From positions 1 to 11,820 of the forward strand of contig RFPG01000021.1 of the NCBI GenBank assembly GCA_009926245.1: 11,820 bases of DNA, read 5' to 3'. The notes beneath the pieces were generated by a model, which was not told where the DNA came from, did not search any database, and saw only the letters and a program-made list of their open reading frames with translations. A program made the translations under genes and the position numbers. This DNA is from Sphingobacteriia bacterium. GTDB taxonomy: Bacteria > Bacteroidota > Bacteroidia > UBA7662. Shown here piece by piece: positions 1 to 6,985 of this stretch. Each line of letters begins with the position of its first letter. Position 1 is the first letter of the stretch.

Positions 1-461
1 GGTTTGGCCATGGATGCCAAAAGCAAATTACCCTGGCTATAGGATTCGGCGTGGGCGATGACCCATTTGCCACTGCGCTTGAAGCGCTCAAGGCCTTCGC
101 GGACCTGGTCGCGCTGGGTCATGTCCCCCTGCACTTCGCTCAGATCCAGAAAGATCCCCTGAATCTTGGGGTCCTTGGCGGCATGGTGAAGGACTACCAA
201 AAGTTCCTGCACCGAAACCCCTTCGTTGGATTGAAAATTCATCCAATCAAAATTGGACAAGGGGTTTTCGCTGCTTCGTTCAACCAAGGGTTGATCCAGT
301 TGCAAGTGAAGAATGGACCCTGATTCAACTTCGAAGGAGGAGCCACTCCCACCGGAGGCAGCAACGCCGGCGATGATCACCACCACAAGGAGGAAGCCCA
401 GGATTTGGAAAAGGAGGAGGCCCAGCATAGTGGCCAAAACGGTTCTAAAAAATGATTTCAT
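1..461 (-). CDS. sppA: Signal peptide peptidase SppA, N-terminal part (cut by window start)
   Basis: The first 153 codons are present; the 3' end lies outside the window. SppA is a membrane-bound serine protease of the ClpP/crotonase fold that degrades cleaved signal peptides. The start MKSFFRTVLATMLGLLLFQI runs into a long hydrophobic stretch (about residues 12-35), the N-terminal membrane anchor typical of the family in Bacteroidota. After a Gly/Ser-rich linker (35-42) the soluble domain begins with ILHLQLDQPLVE. The segment IQGIFLDLSEV (100-110), followed by RSGKWVIAHAESYSQGNLLL (129-148), matches the conserved early SppA core, where the protein reads '...GIFLDLS...SGK.VIA.A..YSQ...LAS'. 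The catalytic Lys and Ser of the 67-kDa type lie further downstream and cannot be checked here. The ATG at 461-459 was chosen because it gives a basic residue and then the membrane anchor. No Shine-Dalgarno sequence is visible. The gene is divergent from folK. Confidence 0.88.
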   Translation of the reverse strand, partial: MKSFFRTVLATMLGLLLFQILGFLLVVVIIAGVAASGGSGSSFEVESGSILHLQLDQPLVERSSENPLSNFDWMNFQSNEGVSVQELLVVLHHAAKDPKIQGIFLDLSEVQGDMTQRDQVREGLERFKRSGKWVIAHAESYSQGNLLLASMAK

Positions 462-578
462 GGATTCGCTTTAAAAAAGAAGGTTGAAGAAGTGTCAAAA
501 GTGGGGGTGGTTATTTATTTAGGGCTCGGATTCAATGGCCTTGATACAGCGAGCCAACTCAACCAATAACGACCAAGT

Positions 579-607
579 CAAAGGTAAACGATAACATGCA
601 TCGCAAA
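579..607 (-). promoter_or_regulatory. Putative Bacteroidota-type promoter for sppA
   Basis: Read on the minus strand, TTTG (607-604) is followed after 17 bases by TACCTTTG (586-579). This fits the Bacteroidota housekeeping consensus TTTG/TTG, 17-23 bases, TAnnTTTG. Transcription would start near 572 and give sppA a leader of about 110 nt. The -33 element lies inside the first codons of folK, so the site overlaps the folK start (596). I see no equally good match on the plus strand for folK in the 134-base intergenic region. The motif is short, so a chance match is possible. Confidence 0.4.
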
Positions 608-1126
608 GCAATCATAGGGCTGGGTAGCAACCTGGGCGACCGATACGACAACCTCCAAAAGGCCCTACAATGGCTGGAGAATGTGGTTGCTCCGCCCTTG
701 GCAGCCTCCTCCGTCTGGGAGTCGGAACCTTGGGGATACCAAAGCACCCATCCTTATCTCAACAGGGTCGTTATCCTCTCCACTGATTTGGAGCCTAAGG
801 CCTTGCTTCGGGTCTTGCTGGGTATTGAACGGCGAATGGGGCGGGATCGGCAGGCCGAACGCGCAACAGCGGATCGTCCCATTGATTTGGACCTTTTGGG
901 GATGGAAGACCTGGTGGTGACCGAAGACGGTCCCGATGCGTTGGTTTTGCCTCATCCCCGCATGCACCTAAGGCGATTTGTCTTGGAGCCTCTCAACGAA
1001 GTTTGGCCCCGCTGGGTTCATCCGGTTTTGGGTCAGTCGGTTGTTGAATTGCTCAAAAACTGCACGGATACCTCGGCCCCCGTCCGGGTGGAGCCTGTCG
1101 TCAGTGGTATGGAAACCCTGGCCTAA
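596..1126 (+). CDS. folK: 2-amino-4-hydroxy-6-hydroxymethyldihydropteridine diphosphokinase (HPPK)
   Basis: This cytoplasmic enzyme transfers pyrophosphate from ATP to 6-hydroxymethyl-7,8-dihydropterin, the step before dihydropteroate synthase in folate synthesis. The 176-residue protein has the full HPPK signature. It contains IGLGSNLGDR (7-16), SSVWESEPWGY (38-48), YLN (54-56), an Arg-rich loop (RRMGRDR, 79-85) and RATADRPIDLDLL (89-101). D97 and D99 of that last motif correspond to the Mg-binding pair D95/D97 of E. coli FolK. PHPRMHLRRFVLEPLNEV follows at 119-136. Length is normal for the monofunctional enzyme. The ATG at 596 gives the usual short lead-in before the first strand; there is no clear Shine-Dalgarno sequence. 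The deoxynucleoside kinase gene follows after 10 nt and is probably co-transcribed. This pairing recurs in Bacteroidota, where I recall the two enzymes sometimes being fused. Confidence 0.96.
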   Translation: MHRKAIIGLGSNLGDRYDNLQKALQWLENVVAPPLAASSVWESEPWGYQSTHPYLNRVVILSTDLEPKALLRVLLGIERRMGRDRQAERATADRPIDLDLLGMEDLVVTEDGPDALVLPHPRMHLRRFVLEPLNEVWPRWVHPVLGQSVVELLKNCTDTSAPVRVEPVVSGMETLA

Positions 1127-1136
1127 GCCAGCAGGC

Positions 1137-1793
1137 ATGGCGAAAGGATCCCACCGCAAATACATCGTTATTGAAGGCAATATCGGGGCTGGCAAAACGA
1201 CCTTGGCCACGCGCCTAGCCGCCGATTGGGGCATGCCCCTGCTCCTCGAGAAGTTTTTGGACAATCCCTTTTTGCCCCTTTTTTACCAACATCCGGAGCG
1301 TTACGCTTTTTCAACCGAAACGGCCTTTTTGGCCGAGCGTTATCGGCAAATGCACGAAGAAATGGAGGCGTTGGATTGGAAGAACCAGGGCTTGGTCGCC
1401 GATTATACGTTCTACAAAAGTCTGGTTTTTGCTTCCAAGACCTTGGCCCCTCAAGAGGCCGCTTTGTTTCGGGATTTGTTTGGTATCGTGAATCGGCAGC
1501 TACCCCAACCGCAGCTCTTGGTTTATTTGAGCAGTCCTCCGTCCCGATTGATGAGCAATATTCGGTACCGTGGCCGGGATTTTGAGCAAAGTATTACCCC
1601 GGATTACCTGGCGGAGGTCGAGAGTTCTTACCGGAATTTTCTGGCTCAAGCCGGGGGACTTCGTTGCCTATGGGTGCATTGGGACGAGGGGGTGGACTTG
1701 CAGGCCGAAGAAGATCGGTATCAGCGCTTCAAGGAGTTCTTAAGCGGAGATTTTCGGTACGGACTAACGACGGTCAATCTGGGGGATCTTTGA
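1137..1793 (+). CDS. Deoxynucleoside kinase (dCK/dGK family)
   Basis: This 218-residue cytoplasmic kinase phosphorylates deoxynucleosides at the 5' position for dNTP salvage. Base specificity cannot be read from the sequence. The P-loop is GNIGAGKTT (14-22). LEKFLDNPFLPLFYQ (37-51) and TETAFLAERYRQ (60-71) match the family's substrate-binding helices. ADYTFYKSLVFA (88-99) sits at the position of the DRS/ERS motif of animal and Gram-positive enzymes; the DY-FYKS version is the one I associate with Bacteroidota. NIRYRGRDFEQSI (141-153) is the Arg-rich LID that closes over ATP. The reading frame stays open upstream into folK, but homology begins just before the P-loop. The ATG at 1137, 10 nt after the folK stop, is therefore the sensible start. 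The frame differs from folK, so the two are not fused. Confidence 0.93.
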   Translation: MAKGSHRKYIVIEGNIGAGKTTLATRLAADWGMPLLLEKFLDNPFLPLFYQHPERYAFSTETAFLAERYRQMHEEMEALDWKNQGLVADYTFYKSLVFASKTLAPQEAALFRDLFGIVNRQLPQPQLLVYLSSPPSRLMSNIRYRGRDFEQSITPDYLAEVESSYRNFLAQAGGLRCLWVHWDEGVDLQAEEDRYQRFKEFLSGDFRYGLTTVNLGDL

Positions 1794-1801
1794 ACGTGAA
1801 C

Positions 1802-1833
1802 AGCCCCAAACTTCTCTTCTTGGGCTTTATTTT
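1802..1833 (+). terminator. Weak terminator-like hairpin between the kinase gene and the receptor gene
   Basis: AGCCCCAA (1802-1809) can pair with TTGGGCT (1820-1826), with one bulged C and a loop of about 10 nt. The U-rich run TTATTTT (1827-1833) follows directly. It lies 8 nt after the deoxynucleoside kinase stop and 5 nt before the receptor ATG. The left arm (CCCAAA, 1805-1810) could instead pair with TTTGGG (1831-1836), next to the start codon. The stem is short and imperfect. It may be a leaky terminator, a translation-influencing leader or chance. Confidence 0.3.
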
Positions 1834-1838
1834 GGGCC

Positions 1839-4733
1839 ATGCTTAGAAATTGGCTTGCCTTGAGGTCCCGGATGGCCACTGGTCCTGTTGGGGGGATCTT
1901 GATGGCGCTATGGATATGCTTCGGCGGCCTATCGGCGGCCTTGGCCCAAGGCACGGGATCCTTGGGGGGATTGGTCACCGATGGCGACGACAAGCTCCCT
2001 TTGATTGGGGTGAACGTGGTGATCAAAGGCAGCAGCCTAGGGAGCTCCTCCAATCTGGATGGACGATACCTCTTGAACAAAATACCCACCGGGACCTACC
2101 AGGTGGAAGTGACTTACCTGGGTTACGAAAAAAAAGTTTTTACAGGCATACGAATCCGTCCCAACCAAACCGAAACCCTCAACATCGTCCTTCGGAGGTC
2201 GGCCGTTACCATGGACCAGGAAGTGGTGGTGGTGGGGGACAAGCCCTTGATTGATTTGGAACAGACCCGTACCGAACAAAGGATAGGGCAGGAAAGCATC
2301 GAGGCGGCTCCATCGCGCTCGGTCCAATCGGTCTTGAACACCCAGGCAGGCGTGATGTTGAATCCCGAAGGTCTAAGCATACGCGGCGGCCGCACGTATG
2401 AAACGGCTTTTGTGATCGACGGGGTTTCGGCGACGGACCCTTTGGCAGGTACGGGGTTTGGTATCGATTTAGGTACCAATTCCATTGACAAAATGGAAAT
2501 CGCCACCGGTGGTGGGGATGTGGCTCAGGGCGATGGCTCGGCGGGAATCGTCCGGACCCGGACCCGATCGGGCGGGGATCGCTGGGCTTATTCCCTGACG
2601 GCTCGTTCGGATCGGTTGGGCGTTAACAACCAATGGAATTCGGTGTGGAACAACCAGGTCTACGAGGGCACCCTGGGTGGCACGATTCGTGGGCTCTTCA
2701 AGCAACCCCTTCGAGTTTTTACCTCGTTCAAGGGGACTTTTGATGATCAGTATTTTCGAACCCCTGCCCAGCAAGTCAAATCGTCGTTGTACCCTACCAC
2801 GGGTCTGTCGCCGATGCAGGACAATCGTTGGGCGGGCATGCTCAAGCTAGATTACGCCTTTCATCCCGGCCTTCGATTGAGCGGAACCTATTTGCGTTCC
2901 CTGACCATCAACCAGGATGTCAACATGCTTCGGATTATCGGGAACGATGCGCCTTTCTTGCCGGGGTATCAATTTGAATTTGCCTTGCAACCGGACAATG
3001 CCCTGACCTATACACACGATACCAACCTCGAAAGTCTGCAACTCAATCACACCACCTCCAAGCGCTTTTCCTATACCGTCAATGCATCCCGTCTCTACGT
3101 CCGACTGCGGGCGGATGCCAACGGAAGGGACTGGCGCCCGGATGAAGTGGACTCGGAGTTTGATCCCAATTCCATCGTCACCTTTCCGGTGACCTATTTT
3201 AATCCCGGGGATTCCCAGGTCTTTGTAAACCCGGGACCGGGACTATACAACAACGGGGGTATCGGAACCCTTTGGCACGACCACTATGTTCTGGAGTACA
3301 CCGTGAAGGCCTCCGGTAATTATTACTACAACTCGCGGGGCGATCGCTTAATTTTTGGGGGAGAATTCAAAGACCAGGATTTGCAATGGGTTGACATTAT
3401 CCGTCCTTGGATTGGGGCTCCCATCCCGTTGGCTGACGGAACTTTTTCCCAGAGTTTTCGTTTGGGTGATTACAGCGATGTTTGGAGGGTTCAGCCCAAG
3501 AGAGGGGCCTTTTTTGTTTCGAACAAACTCAAATACCTGGGCTTGGTCGCCGAGGCCGGTCTGCGCTTGGAATATTGGATGCCGGGTTCCTTTGTAGACA
3601 ATGCGGTTGGGGATGCCCGCTCTCCCATCCGGGACGAAATCCGGGCCGATTACCTTCAGAATACTTTTAATGTTATGGGCCTTCGGACCAAGGCTCGCCT
3701 GCTCCCCAAGCTTTCGGCTTCCTTTCCAATCCGCGAAAACCAGGTCCTGTACTTTAATTACAACCATGCCATGGTGATGCCGCATCCCAGTTGGATGTAT
3801 CAGGGCTTGAATCCTTTGTACCAGGATCGATCGGTCTTGGCCCGCGTTGGCAACCCGGACCTTAACCCCGAAATGGATATTTCCTACGAGTTGGGGCTGC
3901 GGACCCAGCTAACGCCCAACGATGCCCTCACAGTAACGGCCTATTGGAAAGACAAATACGATTTTATTACCGCGGCCTCGACCCAGATTCGGGATTTTAC
4001 CGGCCGGGAAATCACGAGGACCCTTCGAATTAATTCGGATTATGCCCGCATTCGGGGTTTGGAATTGGGTTATTTCAAGCGGATTGGGAATTGGTTCCAG
4101 TCCCAGGTATCGGCAGCTTATATGGTTGCTCGCGGTCAGAGTTCTTCTGCGAGCGAGGCCTTGACCTCCATCCTGAACACCGGGAATCGGCAGGATACCA
4201 AAGAGACTTTTTTGGCCTGGGATGCACCTTACGATATCAAGGGCAATGTGATCCTGACCTTGGACCGCAAGCGGGGTTGGTGGGGGTCCTCTTTTCTCAA
4301 CCATTGGTCTTTGTACCTGGAGGGGGTGCTGCGTTCCGGCCGACGTTATACCCCGTTTACGTTTCAAGGAGTGGAACCGGTTTCTGGCCGGCCCATCTAC
4401 GAGAGGGACCCCCGTCCCGAGGCTTTGTGGTCCGCCTTGGGTGAGGGTCAGCGCTGGATGGATTTTTCGTTGCGCAAATGGTGGAACAAAGGGGATTTTC
4501 GTTGGGAATTCTCATTGCAGGTGACCAATCTAATGAATCGCTTGAACGCCATCATACCCAACCCGGTGACCGGAAGAGCTTGGGAGCCCGGCGACCCAGT
4601 CCCTTCCAGTTGGCGGGACCCGGCCTTTTTGGATCCTCGGGATGCGCGCTCCCGCGGTTTACCCCCTGACAACCCGGCCCGCTACATGGCACCAAGGCAT
4701 TTTATGTTGGGGATAGCTCTCAAGTACCGTTGA
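1839..4733 (+). CDS. TonB-dependent outer-membrane receptor with carboxypeptidase-regulatory-like N-terminal domain
   Basis: This 964-residue outer-membrane beta-barrel would take up a ligand using energy from TonB-ExbB-ExbD. The signal peptide (1-36) has Arg at 3, 9 and 11 and a hydrophobic core. It ends in ALAQ, with likely cleavage after A36. Starting at M12 would lose these Arg residues, so M1 is preferred. Residues 40-118 form a CarboxypepD_reg-like beta-sandwich (GGLVTDGDDKLPLIGVNVVI at 43-62; DGRYLLNKIPTGTYQVEV at 74-91; YLGYEKK at 93-99). A TonB-box-like EVVVVG lies at 128-133. The plug spans about 150-246 (LSIRGGRTYETAFVIDGVS at 179-197; SGG at 244-246). The rest is barrel, ending in the strand HFMLGIALKYR (954-964). 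No SusD-like lipoprotein gene is adjacent and the insert pattern is not clearly SusC, so the substrate is unknown. The stop codon overlaps the start of selO. Confidence 0.92.
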   Translation: MLRNWLALRSRMATGPVGGILMALWICFGGLSAALAQGTGSLGGLVTDGDDKLPLIGVNVVIKGSSLGSSSNLDGRYLLNKIPTGTYQVEVTYLGYEKKVFTGIRIRPNQTETLNIVLRRSAVTMDQEVVVVGDKPLIDLEQTRTEQRIGQESIEAAPSRSVQSVLNTQAGVMLNPEGLSIRGGRTYETAFVIDGVSATDPLAGTGFGIDLGTNSIDKMEIATGGGDVAQGDGSAGIVRTRTRSGGDRWAYSLTARSDRLGVNNQWNSVWNNQVYEGTLGGTIRGLFKQPLRVFTSFKGTFDDQYFRTPAQQVKSSLYPTTGLSPMQDNRWAGMLKLDYAFHPGLRLSGTYLRSLTINQDVNMLRIIGNDAPFLPGYQFEFALQPDNALTYTHDTNLESLQLNHTTSKRFSYTVNASRLYVRLRADANGRDWRPDEVDSEFDPNSIVTFPVTYFNPGDSQVFVNPGPGLYNNGGIGTLWHDHYVLEYTVKASGNYYYNSRGDRLIFGGEFKDQDLQWVDIIRPWIGAPIPLADGTFSQSFRLGDYSDVWRVQPKRGAFFVSNKLKYLGLVAEAGLRLEYWMPGSFVDNAVGDARSPIRDEIRADYLQNTFNVMGLRTKARLLPKLSASFPIRENQVLYFNYNHAMVMPHPSWMYQGLNPLYQDRSVLARVGNPDLNPEMDISYELGLRTQLTPNDALTVTAYWKDKYDFITAASTQIRDFTGREITRTLRINSDYARIRGLELGYFKRIGNWFQSQVSAAYMVARGQSSSASEALTSILNTGNRQDTKETFLAWDAPYDIKGNVILTLDRKRGWWGSSFLNHWSLYLEGVLRSGRRYTPFTFQGVEPVSGRPIYERDPRPEALWSALGEGQRWMDFSLRKWWNKGDFRWEFSLQVTNLMNRLNAIIPNPVTGRAWEPGDPVPSSWRDPAFLDPRDARSRGLPPDNPARYMAPRHFMLGIALKYR

Positions 4734-6298
4734 GTTTCTGGCGCGGCGACTACCGGGGCTTGGGCTTGGCGCTACCCTCCGCGCCCTTGGGGTTTGATCA
4801 ACCCGGTCCGGATTGGTCCGGGATGAAAGTTTCGAGTCTTAACAAGCCTCTCCTGGAAGAATGGGACATGGTCTCGCAAATCATGGATGAGGGCGATGTG
4901 GAGCGTTGGATGAAGCAGGCCCCGCATCCCTTCGCTATGGCCTATGCGGGTCATCAATACGGGCATTTTACGATGTTAGGAGACGGAAGGGCCTTGCTCG
5001 TCGGCGAATGGCAGAATGCTTCCAATCAATGTTATGATATTCATCTCAAGGGGAGCGGACCTACCTCTTTTGCGCGTCGTGGGGATGGCCAAGCGACCCT
5101 GCGCTCCATGTTGCGCGAATTTTTGATTAGCGAAGCTTTGCATGGTTTGGGCGTACCCACAACCCGTTCTTTGATGGTTCTAGAAACCCCTCACAAGGTC
5201 TGGAGGGATTACGACCAAAGGGGGGGTGTCCTGGTTCGCGTTGCGCCTCACCATGTTCGAATTGGCACGTTGGAATACGCCATCCGCGCTTTGAATCCGG
5301 ATGACTACGCCCTCTATGCCGGGGCGGTCCTTCAAAGAACCACCCAATGCTGGGCAAAGGAGCCATCCTTGGGTCCAGAAAAGAGTCTTTATACACCAAG
5401 TTCTTGGCGTCCAGAGGCGGTTGTGGCCTTCTTTGTGGACTGGTCTTTGCGACAAGCCGAGCTCTTGGCGCATTGGATGCGCGTTGGCTTTGTACACGGA
5501 GTACTCAATACCGATAACATTAGTTTGCTAGGGGTGACGATGGACCTGGGCCCCTGCGCCTTTGTGAATGCCTACGATTTAAACCGAAGCTTTAGCTCCA
5601 TCGATACGCAGGGTCGTTACGCTTGGGGTCATCAAGTGGAGGTGATGGAATGGAATGCGAGTGTTTTGTTATCGTGTCTTTTGCCTTTGTTGGCGGATGA
5701 TGGAAATACGACGAATGCGATGCCGGTGGCCAGGGCTCTTTTGGATCAATTTCGAGCCCAATGCCAGGAGGCCAAGACGAGGATGCACTTTCGAAAGTTG
5801 GGCTTGGATTCCGCCAAAGGCCATGGGGACGATCGCGTTCTGGCCTTGGTGGAGGAATGGCAGTCGTGGTTATCGGTCCAACAACCTGATTATGCCTTGG
5901 TCTATTTGGAATTAGAAAAGATCCTTGCAGAGACGTTGGAGGGAGGGCCCTCCAAGGATTCGGGGTCTTCGCTGGATTTCGATTCCATCTTCAATGCGAA
6001 TCCTCAGAGCCTTCCATCGGGGGCTTGGTTGTCAGGTTGGTTAAGGGTATTGGGGGAATCCGAAGGGGGGGATTCCGCCGCTTTGCATCGTATGCAGGAA
6101 AACAACCCCTCCTTGATTCCTCGGAATCATTGGGTGGAACAGGCTCTGGACCAAAGGGTGCTGCATGGAAGCACCGGATTGTGGGATGAACTTAGGACTG
6201 CGATGGAGAATCCGTACCAACGTCACGATCGATTCAAGCACTTGAATCAACCTCCCCAACACGGTGATGCGGGGTATCAAACGTTCTGTGGAACCTGA
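4730..6298 (+). CDS. selO: Protein adenylyltransferase SelO (YdiU family)
   Basis: SelO is a kinase-fold enzyme that binds ATP upside-down and AMPylates Ser, Thr or Tyr of target proteins; E. coli SelO has been linked to redox homeostasis. All ATP and metal ligands I know from Pseudomonas syringae SelO are present: G84, G86 and R87 in LGDGRALLVGE (83-93), K107 in HLKGSG, D119 and G120 in RRGDGQ, R170 and R177. The active centre HGVLNTDNISLLG (256-268) supplies the catalytic base D262 and Mg ligand N263, with D272 from MDLGP. Between R177 and D262 this protein has about 16 more residues than P. syringae SelO. It ends in TFCGT, with Cys at 520, near where eukaryotic SelO carries selenocysteine. 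The start is TTG at 4730, overlapping the receptor stop as TTGA. The next in-frame ATG (residue 32) would remove part of the N-terminal region. Translation is probably coupled to the receptor gene. Confidence 0.93.
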   Translation: MSFWRGDYRGLGLALPSAPLGFDQPGPDWSGMKVSSLNKPLLEEWDMVSQIMDEGDVERWMKQAPHPFAMAYAGHQYGHFTMLGDGRALLVGEWQNASNQCYDIHLKGSGPTSFARRGDGQATLRSMLREFLISEALHGLGVPTTRSLMVLETPHKVWRDYDQRGGVLVRVAPHHVRIGTLEYAIRALNPDDYALYAGAVLQRTTQCWAKEPSLGPEKSLYTPSSWRPEAVVAFFVDWSLRQAELLAHWMRVGFVHGVLNTDNISLLGVTMDLGPCAFVNAYDLNRSFSSIDTQGRYAWGHQVEVMEWNASVLLSCLLPLLADDGNTTNAMPVARALLDQFRAQCQEAKTRMHFRKLGLDSAKGHGDDRVLALVEEWQSWLSVQQPDYALVYLELEKILAETLEGGPSKDSGSSLDFDSIFNANPQSLPSGAWLSGWLRVLGESEGGDSAALHRMQENNPSLIPRNHWVEQALDQRVLHGSTGLWDELRTAMENPYQRHDRFKHLNQPPQHGDAGYQTFCGT

Positions 6299-6314
6299 TC
6301 GGGGTGAGTGGGCC

Positions 6315-6845
6315 TCATCCCATGGCCCGCCGGGCGGCCTCCCAAAAAAGAATCCCTGCACATACCGAGACATTGAGGCTGTGTTTGGAACCCCATTGGG
6401 GAATCTCAAGGGCCCAATCGCAAAGGGCTAAGAGCTCCGAGTCCACGCCATCGACCTCGTTTCCAAAGACAAATGCCAGGGGTTGATGCCCGTCCCAAAC
6501 CCACTCGGTTAGGGATACCGATGGCTCGGCTTGCTCAACGGCGACCAGGGTGTATCCTTCGGATCTCAAATGAATCAGGGCCTCTTCTGGATGCTCCCAT
6601 CCCCTCCAGGACACGGCTTTTTCGGCTCCCAAGGCGGATTTGTGGATGTCCCGGTGCGGCGGATGTCCCGTGAAGCCACAGAGCACCAATTCCCGGAGAG
6701 CAAAGGCATCGGCACTTCGGAAAATACTCCCGACATTCTGCAAACTACGCAGGTTGCACAGGACAGCCACGACAGGAATTTTGGGGTTATTTTTGAACTG
6801 GTCCAGATCAGGTCGGTTCAGTTCGGGCATGGTCTTGAGGCGCAC
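6315..6845 (-). CDS. RNA methyltransferase, TrmH/SpoU family
   Basis: This SPOUT-class, SAM-dependent methyltransferase probably 2'-O-methylates a ribose in tRNA or rRNA; the exact target cannot be read from sequence. With the GTG start the protein has 176 residues. It shows motif 1 NLRSLQNVGSIFRSADAF (31-48), LCGFTGHPPHRDIHKSALGA (55-74), motif 2 FVFGNEVDGV (125-134) and motif 3 IPQWGSKHSLNVSVCAGI (148-165), which form the trefoil-knot SAM site. The protein is little more than the catalytic domain, as in the small TrmH-family proteins of Bacteroidota. GTG at 6845 gives MRLKTMPELNR, resembling the usual 'M+.LK..EL.R' beginning. ATG at 6830 is the alternative. A TTG at 6881 is unlikely because it falls in the predicted -7 promoter element. 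The gene converges with selO (16 nt apart) and is divergent from mutS. Confidence 0.9.
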   Translation of the reverse strand: MRLKTMPELNRPDLDQFKNNPKIPVVAVLCNLRSLQNVGSIFRSADAFALRELVLCGFTGHPPHRDIHKSALGAEKAVSWRGWEHPEEALIHLRSEGYTLVAVEQAEPSVSLTEWVWDGHQPLAFVFGNEVDGVDSELLALCDWALEIPQWGSKHSLNVSVCAGILFWEAARRAMG

Positions 6846-6878
6846 GGGTTCGTTTTGGGGGTCTTGGACGAAATCAAC

Positions 6879-6909
6879 CAAACCTACGAAGCCTTGGCCG
6901 TTTCCTCAA
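6879..6909 (-). promoter_or_regulatory. Putative Bacteroidota-type promoter for the TrmH-family gene
   Basis: On the minus strand TTG (6909-6907) is followed after 20 bases by TAGGTTTG (6886-6879), an exact match to TTG, 19-21 bases, TAnnTTTG. The expected transcription start near 6872 lies about 27 nt upstream of the GTG start at 6845 and about 42 nt upstream of the ATG at 6830. The rest of the 140-base region before mutS (6846-6985) shows no convincing plus-strand match for a mutS promoter and no Shine-Dalgarno sequence. Confidence 0.5.
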
Positions 6910-6985
6910 GCCCCCATCCGATTCCATCGCCCCCTGAGGTCCCTTCGAGAGTCGATCCAATCTTCGTCCATAACCCTTTCTAGAT

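Noticed and set aside
51..323. 90-codon plus-strand open frame opposite sppA
   Set aside because: The minus-strand translation is clearly SppA, so this is its shadow.
512..521. AT-rich TATTTATTTA as a plus-strand folK promoter
   Set aside because: It does not match TAnnTTTG, and the nearest TTG (484-486) is too far for the usual spacer.
978..1136. 53 extra N-terminal residues for the deoxynucleoside kinase inside folK
   Set aside because: They lie out of frame within folK, show no kinase homology, and the family begins just before the P-loop.
1921..1940. Short direct repeat TCGGCGGCC in the receptor signal peptide
   Set aside because: Two 9-base copies in a Gly/Ala-rich signal peptide are explained by codon use.
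3348..4367. Several 100-150 codon open frames opposite or within the receptor gene
   Set aside because: The receptor frame is continuous over 964 codons with domain matches throughout. The others show no recognisable motif.
6311..6356. GC-rich inverted sequence near the selO/TrmH junction followed by AAAAAA
   Set aside because: The symmetric core (GCCCGCCGGGC) leaves almost no loop and lies inside the coding sequence of the methyltransferase. I do not see a usable terminator on either strand.
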